Shown piece by piece: positions 11,462 through 22,829 of a stretch of 27,545 nucleotides of DNA. Position 1 is the stretch's first letter. The number at the start of each line of letters is the position of its first letter. Source of the DNA: Basidiobolus ranarum (Eukaryota; Basidiobolomycota; Basidiobolomycetes; Basidiobolales); contig JASJQH010000121.1 of NCBI GenBank assembly GCA_040143965.1, positions 1-27,545 on the forward strand. The letters are read 5' to 3'. The position numbers and the translations under genes are program-made. The notes beneath the pieces were generated by a model. The model made no database searches. It was not told where the DNA came from and worked only from the letters and a program-made list of their open reading frames with translations.

Positions 11462-11836
11462 TTAAGGAGCATCGGTCCAGGTCTTATGTATTAGCTGTCC
11501 TTTGTCCAAATTCAATGTTATTGCCTCGTAGCTTGGAAGTCGCTCGACAGTGTATGGTGGAACTGGGTCTATCTTCCAAATAGGTTGATTCCTTAACAAA
11601 TAAGTCAATTCATCCGAATCATTCTCCACCTGTTCGCAGGGGAAAGCTCTTGTAGCACATAGATTTATTATCGTTAATCCGATCAAGCATACAATGAATG
11701 CTACAAAAGTAGCACCTAACCCTTTCGACAAGTGCGAACTAGAATCCAACTCCTTGGTGTGCAAAGGTAGTGGGCAAGGAAGGCAAGGATTTATACAACC
11801 AATACCGATAATTAGGAGCTCTATTATTTGTGGCAT
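11462..11836 (-). CDS. Small single-pass membrane protein with PY-type motifs
   Basis: An open frame of 124 residues from ATG 11836 (an in-frame ATG at 11860 would give 132). Seen: a hydrophobic N-terminus (IIELLIIGIG) leading into a Cys/Pro cluster CINPCLPCP, then a clear membrane helix GATFVAFIVCLIGLTIINL at about residues 40-58. The tail contains PVPPY and LPSYEAI. LPxY is a known variant of the PY motif bound by Rsp5/Nedd4 ubiquitin ligases. The order Cys-rich ectodomain, helix, PY-bearing tail recurs in small fungal plasma-membrane proteins. A pyrimidine-rich acceptor-like string (TTTTCATTCAG) lies immediately upstream of ATG 11836, so 5' exons may be missing from this call. No named family is recognised. 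Confidence 0.5.
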   Translation of the reverse strand: MPQIIELLIIGIGCINPCLPCPLPLHTKELDSSSHLSKGLGATFVAFIVCLIGLTIINLCATRAFPCEQVENDSDELTYLLRNQPIWKIDPVPPYTVERLPSYEAITLNLDKGQLIHKTWTDAP

Positions 11837-11860
11837 GTCTGAATGAAAATAACAGCGCAA

Positions 11861-13556
11861 CCTTGTCGTGGTTAAATATGTGAGCGGTGTAAATCAAATA
11901 AGCGTGGCTAAAGTCTTGAAGATGGCTCGATATGTTTTCGATTTCAATAGCTTGACTTTCATTGGATCCATACAACATGATTGCCCACATCTAAGACATT
12001 TGCTATGTGACTAAATTCTGACAGGATCTATCCTCAGGTGCACCACAGAGCGGCTCTCGTTCTTTATTTGATGACGTCGCAGGCGATTTACCAAATATTC
12101 AGGTTTTGTCTAATCCTGATCCGGTGAGCTAATTTCAGAAATGTCCCCAAGACTGGCGGTATCATAGTTTTGCACCCAGTGGTGATTCTCCATTGTATTC
12201 GTTCATGCTCATGCAATGTTTATCCGCATTGTGTCTGCAAACACCGCAAGTATAATATTCAATACCTGCGTACAATTATTACTCAGATTAGAGGAGAAAC
12301 ACTCTGCCTTATATGGTGTTTGGACATGTCATTCATTGAATCCCTGCCAATTTACTGCGAAGACAAGGCGGAGACTGACCCATTTGTGGATGCTAAACTT
12401 GACTACGTCATATCGTAACATTGGATTAAATCATTGAGGATTACTTCAACCTTGCTGTTTCGCTTGAATCGATAATTACCTCGCAGCAGCTACATGTGTA
12501 CCTTTGTGTCAGGATGGCAGCTCCTGCACTCCTCTACTAAGCATGTCACATTCCTACGGTTATCTTCATCTAGATGTCTCTACAATATCGATTATGAGCG
12601 GTATGACAATTGTCATCCAACAACAGGATTAAGAAATTTGATAAGGTATGTCGTTCATTTCACATATGATACCCATGGCCTCTTTCCTTCATTCAGCCTA
12701 CAAGATCATATGAGCAAGCTGATACTGACAGTTTGTGAAGTTGCGATGCATGTGTTATTGGCGCTTGATTTAAAATTCATAATACCAGATTAAAGCCGTC
12801 AATGTTTATTCCAATTTGCCTAAATCTATTCCAATTATACTAGATTCCTTATCTCGTTGCTGGTTCAATGTTCAGTATTCTTGCGTTAAGAAGGGCCCTC
12901 TTGTTTTGGAACTCATCAAATTGCAAGGATCGTAGCGTTCGTTTCCCCTAACTCTGGGGAGAGGAAAACCAAGAGGTAATCTAATTGAATAATCAAGACA
13001 AATAGCTTGGATCAATCTATATTAGATGGAGAAGGCTTGGTTCCATTATGTTTACTACAGCATGTCCTGGTATCAATGTTACCTAGTTCACACTGCCATC
13101 AGTAGTGGGATGCTTAAGGTATGATTCATAGGTGACCCTGTCTCCTATCTCACTTAAATTCGTGTCACTATTAGCGTTGGAACTTGTTGTTTGTTACTTT
13201 CCAGTACGAAACATGATTGAAGCAAAGTCTCTATCCGTAATAGAGTATAGAGAATATGGGTGTAGCTGAAGCCACTCGAAGCGTATGTGAAATGAGCAGA
13301 TATTCGAGATTTATATCAAAAACCATACATAGAGGTAGAAACTCGCATTTATTTTACTATCATAACAATCCTGAGTGACTTTGTAGAACAATTGTGACAA
13401 ATGATATAGGATAGAGTTACATGTTTGTGAATGGTGGTTTTGATAGAATTAAACGTACTGACATAAGAGTAATTGCAGATAATGGAACACACAAGAAGAC
13501 TTTATAAGCAAAGTTTTAAGAAAATCCGTATATACATACAACATCATTTGGATACA
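11861..13556. other. Intergenic region with exon-like fragments
   Basis: The plus strand at 12025-12123 reads as an open exon-like block after a CTGACAG acceptor-like site (SSGAPQSGSRSLFDDVAGD). It is followed in the same frame, after one stop, by CPQDWRYHSFAPSGDSPLYS up to about 12250. A further Cys-bearing block (CVPLCQDGSSCTPLL) lies near 12495-12540. I could not join these into a gene or name a family, so they may be parts of a decayed gene. From 12650 to 13556 I see nothing beyond BLOC1S2 3' flank, with AATAAA on the minus strand near 13350. Confidence 0.3.
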
Positions 13557-14194
13557 TCAACGTAAAACTTTCTTGAATTTGTACTCTGTTGAGGAAAAGG
13601 TTTCAATAAGATTCAGAGGATGATTTTTAAAAGACAAAACCAAAATGTACCTAGTTGTTTAGAGTATTCATCTAACTCTAGGGTGACTTGCTCTAGAAAC
13701 TCCACTTGTCGACTGATATCATCGATTTGAGCAATATAAGGACTAAAGTTTGAGTCTAAAATAAAGGCCTTGTTAAAAATTGATTGCGAAACAGGCTAGG
13801 AATATGGCGAAAACGAATCCAAAACATACAGGAATTTTGTAATTTAGTGACTTCATTAATTAAGCCCTTCGCATCATCAGACATTTCTTGATATTTCTCC
13901 TTCGTAAGATTGTTGAATGTTTCCAACAACTTATAGTCTTCCGTTGAAGCTATAAAAACACTGTCACTTCTTACCCTGAATAAAGATATTTATAAGATAC
14001 TTTTAGAAATTACCCAAAAGCTCCGACTTCAAGTATTCTGATACTTTGTCAAACATTTCTTGAGATAAGTTAAGCGCATCCTCCTTCCCTACTACTTTAG
14101 ATCTATCCGTGGCAGATGAGGTATTTCGTGGGCGGGTTCTATTGCCAGATGTTAAGAAGTCCTCAAAGACAGAGCTACCAGGTGAGTCAGACAT
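13557..14194 (-). CDS. BLOC1S2: BLOC-1 complex subunit 2 (BLOS2)
   Basis: Exons 14194-14014, 13949-13830, 13755-13651 and 13585-13557 join in frame to 144 residues, matching the roughly 140-residue size of BLOS2. BLOC1S2 is a coiled-coil subunit of BLOC-1 (and BORC in animals), acting in endosome and lysosome-related trafficking; yeast has a smaller BLOC-1. Seen: a disordered Ser-rich N-terminus, then the conserved helical part MFDKVSEYLKSELLG, TEDYKLLETFNNLTKEKYQ, LINEVTKLQNS, YIAQIDDISRQVEFLEQ and LELDEYSKQL. It ends in a basic EYKFKKVLR tail from the 29-nt last exon. Its heptad-like pattern continues across all exon joins, which supports them. It is divergent from POL5 with 331 bp between start codons. 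Confidence 0.9.
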
Positions 14195-14525
14195 ACTGTG
14201 AAGGGGCGTACTAATGAATAATAAATAATTTGGTCAAGGTCATTGTAAGTTAATTTATGAGGTATACGAATACGCTTTAGTTAATCAAGAATAAACCAAA
14301 TTTCACAGTTTCAACATAACTCGAAGAAAATTGAAAAATTCTACCAAATATGGCACAAAAAAAATATTTAGATATTTTTCATAATGATGCTAGTCATCGG
14401 GTTTTTTTTTCTGGTAACATTTTTCTCATTCATTCAGAAAACCAATATGAACTGATGTTAAGGTATTATCGAGGTCTAAAGTGTGAGATTCGACTGTTGA
14501 CCCGTCAAACCACACCTCAGTACTA
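14195..14525. promoter_or_regulatory. Divergent promoter between BLOC1S2 and POL5
   Basis: 331 bp separate the two start codons. Seen: a nine-T run at 14402-14410 and an eight-A run at 14357-14364 (nucleosome-excluding poly(dA:dT) tracts), and TTGAAAAATTCT at about 14331-14342. The last is one base off the RRPE element TGAAAAATTTT known upstream of yeast ribosome-biogenesis genes, which would suit POL5. Whether RRPE works in this lineage is unknown. Confidence 0.45.
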
Positions 14526-17500
14526 ATGTCCACTACCCTTTCACTATTTTGGGATCTTGCTGCTGTTGACGCTGAGACGCGTCAAGTTGCCGTAAAGAAA
14601 CTTATTGTTTCTTTAGTCTCCTTCCAACAAGCCTTTGTTGCCGAGAAAGGGAAAGAATATGAAGCCCTTCTAAAAGAGCCTGTTACCGAGGAGCGTCTGG
14701 ATATTTTATGTGCTCAAGACGTATCCTACTCTGTAAAACGTTTAATTCGCGGTCTCCCCACTTATAGACAAGGAGCTAGACAAGGATTTGCTCTGGCCTT
14801 GACTGAGGTAATTTGATTATGATCCTCTTATATCAAGTGATATCTGTTATTAACTCCGCTTCATTTATGTTCTACTTGTAGCTTTTATCTTTCCTTGATT
14901 TCATACCGGTGAAGGTTATTACGGAGTTGATTTTCAAACATTCTGAAATTACCGGAAACATGAAAGGACAAGAGGAGCGTGACATTCTATTTGGTAGAAT
15001 CTTTGGTTTCATGGCTATCATTCAATCAGGAATGATTGCTCGTGAAACTACTGAACTTGCCGATATCCAGGAATTAATTAAAAATCTTGTTGAATATTCG
15101 AGCACCAAAAGTTATTTAAGAGAGCCTTGCTATCAACTTGTTATTGCCATGCTTCCACATGTACAGAAGCTATCATTCAAGGATGAGGCTGTTAACTTGA
15201 TTATCTCCGAGACTCTCAAGAACGGATTGAAAACTCCAGAAGAAATTGATCTTGTGCTTGCTATGCAACCTCAGTTCTCTCTGGATTGGGCTGCTCTACT
15301 ACCTCAATGGAAGCATGGTGATGTTCTTCATTCTTCCAATCTTCAAAAATTGGCACTTATTTTGAAAGAATCATCATCTGAGGAGCCCCAACTTTTCTCC
15401 AGCTGGCATTCACATTTGCATTCAGTATGGAAGAGAATTCTATCACTATACCTTGATTCTAATCAAGAGGCTTCCGAGGTTCCTACCAAAAAGAGCAAGA
15501 AATCTAAGGCTGCCCCGGTTGCCACTACTAAGCGTGCTCCATTCCCTGAATTCTGGAAAACTGTCGTCGATGAAGGTCTTTTTAGTGCCACCTCTTCCCA
15601 TGAACGTAAATATTGGGGATTTCTTGTCTTCGAGGAGGCTCTCCCTCGCTTGCCATCGACCCAGATGCCGCTCATTTTCACTGCCAACTTCATGAGATGC
15701 TTTATTAACAATCTCACATCTGGTGATAGATTTCTTAATAAGAGCGCCAAGCACACTATGGACGTTATCTTGAAGGTCGCCGAGACTAATACTGATGTTG
15801 CATTCGCCTTGGTTATGCAACTTCAAGGTAAATACGGTAGCCAACAATTCGATAAATTTACCAAGACTAAGGCCGTGGAGACTATCCTTGGTTCTATGGA
15901 TGCAAAGGGTGTTGTCACTTACATCACTTATCTCAAAAATGTATTCACAAATGATTCTGACTCCTCAGCTACTGAAGATGATCGTGTGAAAGGTATTGAA
16001 GCCCAACGTTTTTGGGCTATCGATCAATTATTCGCACTTGTTCGTAACACACGTATTCCACGTGAAGAATCCTGGCTCTTATCCATTCTTCAATTTTTCT
16101 TGGTTCACTCGTTCTTTGAGGTTAACAAAGTCAGCTCTAAGAGTGATATTCAAGAGGTTCGTGTTAAGCCTACCCCCAATATCTCTGAGCCCACTAGAGA
16201 GCTTTGTCGCAAACGTTTCTTCAGTATGCTTGCTGAATTGAGCCGTATCCCTCCACTTTCTAAAGTATCTGAGCTATCGAAAGAAAATGGCTCCGTTAGA
16301 ATCAGTAAGAGACTTAACGGCACCATGAATGATGGTGAATTTTGGGCATACGTCGTAGTACAGATGGTACTTAAGCTTGAACGTGACTCTAATGTCTCAT
16401 CCGTGTATGAACTTACACCTGAGAGTGTCGCCGCACGTAAGAAGGCCTTGGATACTGTCAAAAAGATTAAAGAGCAACTCGGTAAACTGGAAGCTGAAGG
16501 AGATAAACAAGCCGACTCTCAATTCAAAGCATTTGAGCTGCTTTTCCTTTTCCCCATAGTGCAATTATTGGTTGAACCTAAAGAAGCAACTGGTGTTTTG
16601 GAAGAATTACAAGATTGTTATCAAAGAGTATTTGCTCCCAAGAAGCCCAAATCCAAGAAAAAGAAGGCCGTCGAGGAAGAGGAGTCGGAGCCTGAGCCAA
16701 TTGAAGTTTTGGTGGATATTCTTCTCAGTTTCCTTGCCAAACCTTCTGTTATGTTAAGAAGCTTAACTGAGCAAGTGTTTGAGACTTTTTGCGATAGAAT
16801 GACCAAGACTGCTCTGGATCTTTTACTCAGCATTCTCGAGACTAAAGAAGATGTTTCCGGACAACAGGAGCTCTTTGAGGATGATGTAGAGGAGATGGAT
16901 GAAGACGAAGAAGATTCCAGTGAAGAAGAGAGTGACGAGGAGAGCGACTTAGAGGATGCCGTCGAGGATGACGAGGAAGTCGATGAAGAACTCCGAGCTA
17001 AATTGGCTGCTGCCTTTGGCCAAAAAGAGGGTGAGGAATCTGAAGAGGAACTTTTAGGTGACGAGGAAATGGGTGACTTTGACGCTAAACTTGCCGAAAT
17101 ATTCAAGCACAAGAAGATGATGAAAGCTGAAAAGAGAGATGCTAAGCAAAGTATTTTGCATTTCAAGAACAAGATCTTGGATCTTCTTGAGATCTTCATT
17201 AAGAAGCAACCTCAAAATGAATTGCTTCTCGAGCTCATTATCCCCTTATTGAGATTCGTACGCAACTCTGCCGCGAATACTGCCAATAAGCAAGCAGGTG
17301 AGAAGGCTACCAACTTATTAAAGAACAAACTAGTGAAGGTCAAGGACCATCCCAAGATCTCTGATACTGCCAATGCACTTGAAACTTTGGAAGCTGTTCA
17401 TCAATTTGCGCGCAAAGCTCCTAACTCTACTATGATGCAACTGTTCAGTCATTGCAGTCTCTTCTTGGTTCGTGTCATAATTGGTAATGAAGACAAGAAG

Positions 17501-18076
17501 TCAACTGAAAAGGTTGTTGACATCTACAAGGCTTCCCTCAATGATTACATGACCAGAAAATCAAGCAATCTTCAACCCGCTTTCTTCCTTGACCTTCTCA
17601 ACCGTTACCCTGTAATCGGATGGGGACTCTTTAAGAGCCTTATTGAGTTGACCAAACCCTCTGTCAGTGCTAAGGGCTACAGAGAAGCCCAAGCATATAA
17701 CATGCTTTCTACCTTAATTCGTAGCCACATCAAGGATGGTGAAGATATCTTCACCAAATGCTTACCAAGCCTCAAATCTACCGTGCTCTCTACACTAGAA
17801 TTTGCGGTTAGCAAGGAGAATCAAGGCAGCAAGACTTTGAATGCTGCTCGATTAAAGGATGTTCTCAAGTTCATCAATCTGGTACAACAAGCTTCATCCA
17901 AGAAACTTAAGGATGATAAATTCAAGAAAGCCTGGGATACTGTTGCTTTTGAAAAGGCCATCAAATCTCTCGTAGCCGACAAGCGTTTCGAGTCACCCTC
18001 AATTCGCACTTTGAGTCAACAAATTCTGACACGCCTTGGTCGTAATGTTGATTTCTTGAAAAATACTAAGAACTAA
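14526..18076 (+). CDS. POL5: Pol5 / MYBBP1A-type nucleolar ribosome biogenesis protein
   Basis: Exons 14526-14807 and 14882-18076 (74-bp intron) give 1158 residues; yeast Pol5 is about 1020 and human MYBBP1A about 1330. Despite its name, Pol5 is a HEAT/ARM-like nucleolar protein needed for rRNA synthesis and 60S maturation, not a replicative polymerase. Seen: the typical N-terminus FWDLAAVDAETRQVAVKKL and the family block YSVKRLIRGLPTYRQGARQG just before the intron. Long helical repeats follow throughout. A basic KKPKSKKKK stretch lies at about residue 680. A strongly acidic tract at about 760-830 (EEMDEDEEDSSEEESDEES) is followed by the conserved motif DEEVDEELRAKLAAAFG and GDFDAKLAEIFKHKK. 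The start is the first ATG of the conserved frame. An AATAAA lies at 18461-18466. The gene is convergent with WAPL. Confidence 0.95.
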
Positions 18077-18106
18077 TTATTTGAGTGAAGGAATATTGAG
18101 GATCGT

Positions 18107-18403
18107 CTAGTGCAAGATTCTAGGAAGGTGGTATGTGGAAGGGCTTGGTCGTGAAATATAACCCTCGATCACCTTTACTCGTGTCATTTTTCCAAACATC
18201 TTCACAGTGATATTTCTTTTTCTTAGCCCTTGCCCCCTATTATATTTGTTATGAAGTTCCCGTAGAGGCGTGATCCATATTTTCTTTGTCCTTATTCTTA
18301 GAGTGTTTACAGTATAACTTCTTTCTAGTTGGGGATACTTTTCCAACAAGGAAAGTAATTCACCACCTATCTCCTCTCTATTTTTAGATTCATTTGCCCA
18401 TAC
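18107..18403 (-). other. Open frame antisense to the POL5 3' flank, unassigned
   Basis: A minus-strand frame of 99 codons without a clear ATG at its 5' end (frame open from 18403, stop at 18107-18109). Its text is protein-like and basic: EIGGELLSLLEKYPQLE, TKKIWITPLRELHNKYN, RKRNITVKMFGKMTRVKVI. It could be the last exon of a small gene whose upstream exon I could not place, or a relic, or chance. It ends 31 bp from the POL5 stop. I do not recognise a family. Confidence 0.28.
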
Positions 18404-18880
18404 TTATCATTTCTTTTCCACGTCTTCAATCCACAGCAAAGAAGAAAGGTTGTGATTTTGAATAAAAAGTGGTCGCTAGCTTCAAGCTTGCGAATGTTTA
18501 AACATGCACCTGGCATCTATCTATTATTACTTACACATGGATAGTTGGATTGATTTTGTTTATTATGATTACTACTAAACCTTTTTTACAACTGATGAAT
18601 ACAAAGGAAGTGAAGGTTCGCTACAAGGTAAATAATACATACAATATTCATTTCATGAGCGAATGGGTGTAAAATCGTCAAGGAGCTTCTAGATTTTAAC
18701 ATGTAAAACAATTAATGGATTCAACAATTGATGAATCAAACGTGGAAAATAAAGGTGAAAAATGGGGAAAATTGTCTACAATTGAACAGATGTAGTACTA
18801 ACACATTGGAAATGTGCGAATATTTACTCGAAACTAGAGTAAAACTGAATTAACTATTCTATGGAATTTTTAAGCAAGTA
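18404..18880. other. Intergenic between POL5 and WAPL 3' ends
   Basis: A+T-rich convergent 3' flanks. Nothing is seen beyond the AATAAA at 18461-18466 (+). Confidence 0.4.
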
Positions 18881-21800
18881 TCATTCCACTAACAGGGTTT
18901 TCAAGAAGTTAATAATATCATTGAACGCATCTGCTATGGATTTTGGTTTATCAGGGGAAGGTGATTCTCCGGTAGCGGCCATCTCCAACTCAGCAATACT
19001 GCCAAACTCACAAGTCTGACTTACTGAGCCTCCACCTATCATCTCGTTAAATTGTAAAAATTCTTCTAAGATTGTAACTAGACTCTGAACTGAGCGTTCG
19101 GGTAGAAGGTTCACAATGAACCTTTGGTTTGACTGATTTTCTTTCATGAGACAGCCAAGTAATAGGGCGACATATGCAACTAAAACATTATGTTCCGTCT
19201 ACAAGTCAGAGATGTAATGATATTAGACGGCCGTGTCCCAAAACACATATATATATATACACAACATACCGAGTCTGCGCCGTTTTGGATTCGAATATAG
19301 AACTCTATGAGGTATTCAAGCGCCAGCTTCTTGCTACATTGACAAGTGACAGTAAATTGCGCGTGGCAAGATTCATTGGAGCAAAATTCTATCCAGAACT
19401 TGGTTAATATTCACTTCTACTTCATTCAATGCTATTTCAGCTTACCGGCTTCTCGTATGGCGTTTTTGCATTGGTTGTTTGCATCCACAATATTAATCAA
19501 CAAGCCAATGGCCAATAATGAAATGTCGTATTTGGATGCAGATAAAGTCTCGTTCATACTGGCATCAGGGAACTTCAACAAATTGTTTTGGCTGAAAGCT
19601 ACAAGTCGCATGATAACATAAAGCCCAGGGGCATCAGATACTAAACGCGAAGATTCTTCATGTTCATTTGTTAGATTGATAAGCAAACGAAGAACACCAC
19701 TAATCGAGTCCATTGTCTGTATGACTTTGTGAGAATTATCAGAGGAGACTTCCACTTGGAAGAACAGTGCTAATATAAGAAGTCGTCTAAATATGCTTTT
19801 ATATTGAGCAACAACATCCTGGTTAGCGGGACAAAACTGGGTAGCACTCTCGAGAATTCGTAAATATGGGCCGCTCTCCAAAAAAGCCTCATATTCCAGC
19901 TTCACATGGCTTAGGCCTGAAAGCTGCTGATCCATAGGTTCTAGATATTGCTCAAGGATATCACAAACGACTTCAAGTATGCCAGACTCTCTCACCTTTT
20001 CCCGAGCCACTTCATCGTTGCGAGTTTTCCGAGATAGAATTGATAGAAGAGCGCGTGCTGCAAGAGATTTGACTGAAATCTTGATTTATGAGGTAGAGTA
20101 AGATTAGCTTTATAATAAAAATATGGCTCTGGGATCATACGTATTTACCGAATTCTGAGCTAAAACAGCTTTGGACGCAACGACAACCTCGCGAAGCTCT
20201 TTGATCTATCAGGTTGAACGAAAGTTAGTACGCACAGTATTTGTGCTTGTATAATGTGTATACATTACCAATCTCTTCTCAGATTTAGTGGAGCCCCAAT
20301 TCAATTGAGCCAGAGGATCAGGGTCAATAGTTAACAGTTTTAGCAGCAGCTCCATACAATGATCCTCAAGAGGTAGAAATTCTAAATTTCGCTTATCTTG
20401 TACAAGAAGATAAAGCATGAATGCTCTACATGACAGAATAATCTAAAGATCGGGTTAGCACTCCCAGTGAATCGACAAGTGGGTTCCTGATTCAATGGAA
20501 ACATACCGAGTCGTTTTGCTCACGCAGAAGCTCGTAAATTTTGGGAATAAAGTTGTGTGCACGAAGCTTCATACTGAAGTTACCAGAAAGCAATTTGCGT
20601 GCGAGCTCCAGACAGCTGTATAAATGCAGCATTAATAGATGTATCTTAAAAGTTCAAATACAACAGGACTACACACCTGGTTCTGCGGACGCTTAATGAT
20701 TGAGTGGGATCCAGTCCACCTAAAACATACTCCATCTCATCGTTAAATCGCTTACTTTCTCCGAGCTCTCTCAGTTCGTGCTGACTTTTAAGATCCGTGG
20801 CATTTTCCTGAAAACCATCAGTTCCATACATTAGTAACAACTTGACGAGTGAATATGATTTAGAACCTGACTCACATCTACGTCATCAACCAAGTCTCTT
20901 TCGGAGGCATCACCATCCCACCTTCTATCGCTTTCGGCTAGAGCCCGAACTCTATCGGAATTCAACGTAGCAGCAGAACTTGTATTTGGTGAATTATGCT
21001 TTCTAGCGAGAATGGATTTTCTTGGAGTAGCGTCCAAATCTGTCTTAGCTCGAGAGAACGTAGGCGGGGATAAGTTGGATGTACTCTCCAGAGTAATATC
21101 ACTCTTCTGCCGATATGTCTTGTTTGATTTCTTTCCCTTGGACTTTCCATCCTTTTCATGACTAGTGTTGCCTCGTGAGGTACTGGCGTTAGTTACTGCA
21201 GCATTGATAGGTTTGTCCACTTTGTCGTTGGATTCTTTTCCTTCGGAGCTATCTACCTCCATCTCCAATAAGTCGGACTTCATGATATCAGCAACGCTGA
21301 GTTTGGAAATTTCCGACGAAGACATATTACTACGAACAGGAATTCTATCGGTGAAGATTACTGGTGTCCAAGTATCCTCATGTGCATCATCATCCTCATG
21401 TAGACTTCCAAATAAATTTGATCTTTTAGGCTTCGATGTGGAATATTCACTATCGGTATGAGCTCGCTTGAGAGAATGTGCTATCTTTGAACGAGCGGGG
21501 CTATTTTTGGGAGTTGAATCTTGCGATAATTCGATAGTAGAATTTCCAAGAAAACTAGCAAAAATGTCTTCTAAAGAGCTTTGTGGTTTTTCTGAATTAG
21601 TAGCTGAATTCTTTTGCTCCTCCGCCGAGGTGCGAGATTTTTGGCTAGGTGAGCTTGCGGGAAAAGTTTCGTTTGGGCTCTTCTTGGTATCTTGTGTGGT
21701 TGTCTTTATAGAAAGTCGGAGAATTTAATCTCAGTTGCTTATTTGAAACATGATTGAAAAAAGTTATTGTACCTTATACTTGGCTGCCTCAGTAGGGGTA

Positions 21801-22060
21801 GCAATGTCTTTATCTTTTGTTACTTGTTTGTGCTCTCTAGCACGTTTGATCAACGAAACATACCCACTGGTCAATTCAGAGCTCTCACCCTCCTCGTCTC
21901 TATTCTCCTCAGTATTCTTAGTTTTCTCTACTATGGAATCTGAACTCCACTTATCGTCATCGTTTGTAGCGGCATCAGCGAAGTTTGAAACAGATTTTCT
22001 ATTTCTTCTTCCAAACGTTACTTTTATCTCCTTATTCCTTAAACCAAACTCAGTGGGCAT
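18881..22060 (-). CDS. WAPL: WAPL cohesin-release factor
   Basis: Nine exons on the minus strand: 22060-21773, 21703-20876, 20807-20677, 20615-20507, 20442-20269, 20205-20149, 20079-19446, 19388-19270 and 19198-18881. They join in frame to 885 residues. WAPL, with Pds5, opens cohesin rings and removes them from chromosomes. Seen: residues 1-372 are a disordered, charged N-terminus (FGRRNRKS, SLEDIFASFLGN). The helical WAPL domain runs from about 373 to 885: HELRELGESKRFNDEMEYVL with LDPTQSLSVRR, then LARKLLSGNFSMKLRAHNFI, SVKSLAARALLSILSRKT, DISLLAIGLLINIVDANNQC, and the C-terminal VAYVALLLGCLM and LVTILEEFLQFNEM. ATG 22060 is the first in frame. Exon 8 carries four close cysteines (C-x4-C-x7-C-x-C), a possible metal site. 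No FGF triplets like those of vertebrate WAPL were seen. Confidence 0.93.
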
Positions 22061-22829
22061 TGTCAAATACTATCAGGAAGGTATATTGAAAATAATAGAG
22101 ATAGAGACAAGCGATGATTTGCTGTATTTGCGAAGTAGAATACGCGTTTCGCGTCTGTTATAAAGTATTTACACCAAGGAAGTTTGCTGAAGACTGTCAA
22201 TCAACAAAGAGGGTGTAGTTTTTTAGTTTTCAGAATATTCAAGATAGAATAGCCTATCCTAAATCAATAAACAAGTATCTCATGATCCGTATATTTAAAT
22301 TATGAATGGATTTTTTCATCAGTGATGAGTGGCATTATTTGGTAGTAGCAGTTTTATTCAATGGATGATCCATCAGGGTGTCCACCCAAACGTATCAAAT
22401 CACTTCCAACTCATGGATTCTTTTTGTTGTGAAAGTAGTGAATGCACGTTAATCATAGGAGTAGCCTCTTATAGAACTGCGTTGATTAGTTGAATGTTAC
22501 TTTCTGGAGTTTGCACTAGTCGTTTGATTAGTTGTTTTTGTACAAGATTTCTGAATTTCATAGGAGACAACACATTGAGCGGATGTGACCATCTAAAACA
22601 TGTTTCGCAGGACGAGTCATTGGCACAAACTTGTCCAATTCTACCAGCCTTGATGGGCCAATCAGTTCTACCACAAGATGCTTTTATATCGAGTTAAATG
22701 AGATGTTTAAAAATCAAGGAGTAGCAAGGCAAAGCGAATCTTTTTTTTTTTTGACTAAAAAATTTCCAATTATTTTCTATTGTCTACTTGAGGAACGGTG
22801 GTGCATTTACTCACAACCCAGTAGATACA
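22061..22829. promoter_or_regulatory. Divergent region between WAPL and DUS3
   Basis: 769 bp separate the start codons. Seen: a twelve-T run at 22741-22752, about 80 bp before the DUS3 ATG; a TATAAAAG string on the minus strand at about 22688-22681; and a 75-codon minus-strand frame without an obvious start (22469-22693; text such as CGRTDWPIKAGRIGQ), discussed under findings. Promoters of both genes should lie here. Confidence 0.4.

Noticed and set aside
16621-17199. 192-codon Ser-rich open frame on the minus strand
   Set aside because: It is the antisense shadow of the GAA/GAT-rich acidic tract of POL5; the poly-Ser text is the complement of Glu/Asp codons.
19244-19262. (TA)n microsatellite
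   Set aside because: Real but short, and inside WAPL intron 8; not noteworthy.
22741-22752. Twelve-T run as a transcription terminator
   Set aside because: It precedes the DUS3 start on the plus strand and no RNA polymerase III gene is seen; more likely a promoter poly(dA:dT) tract.
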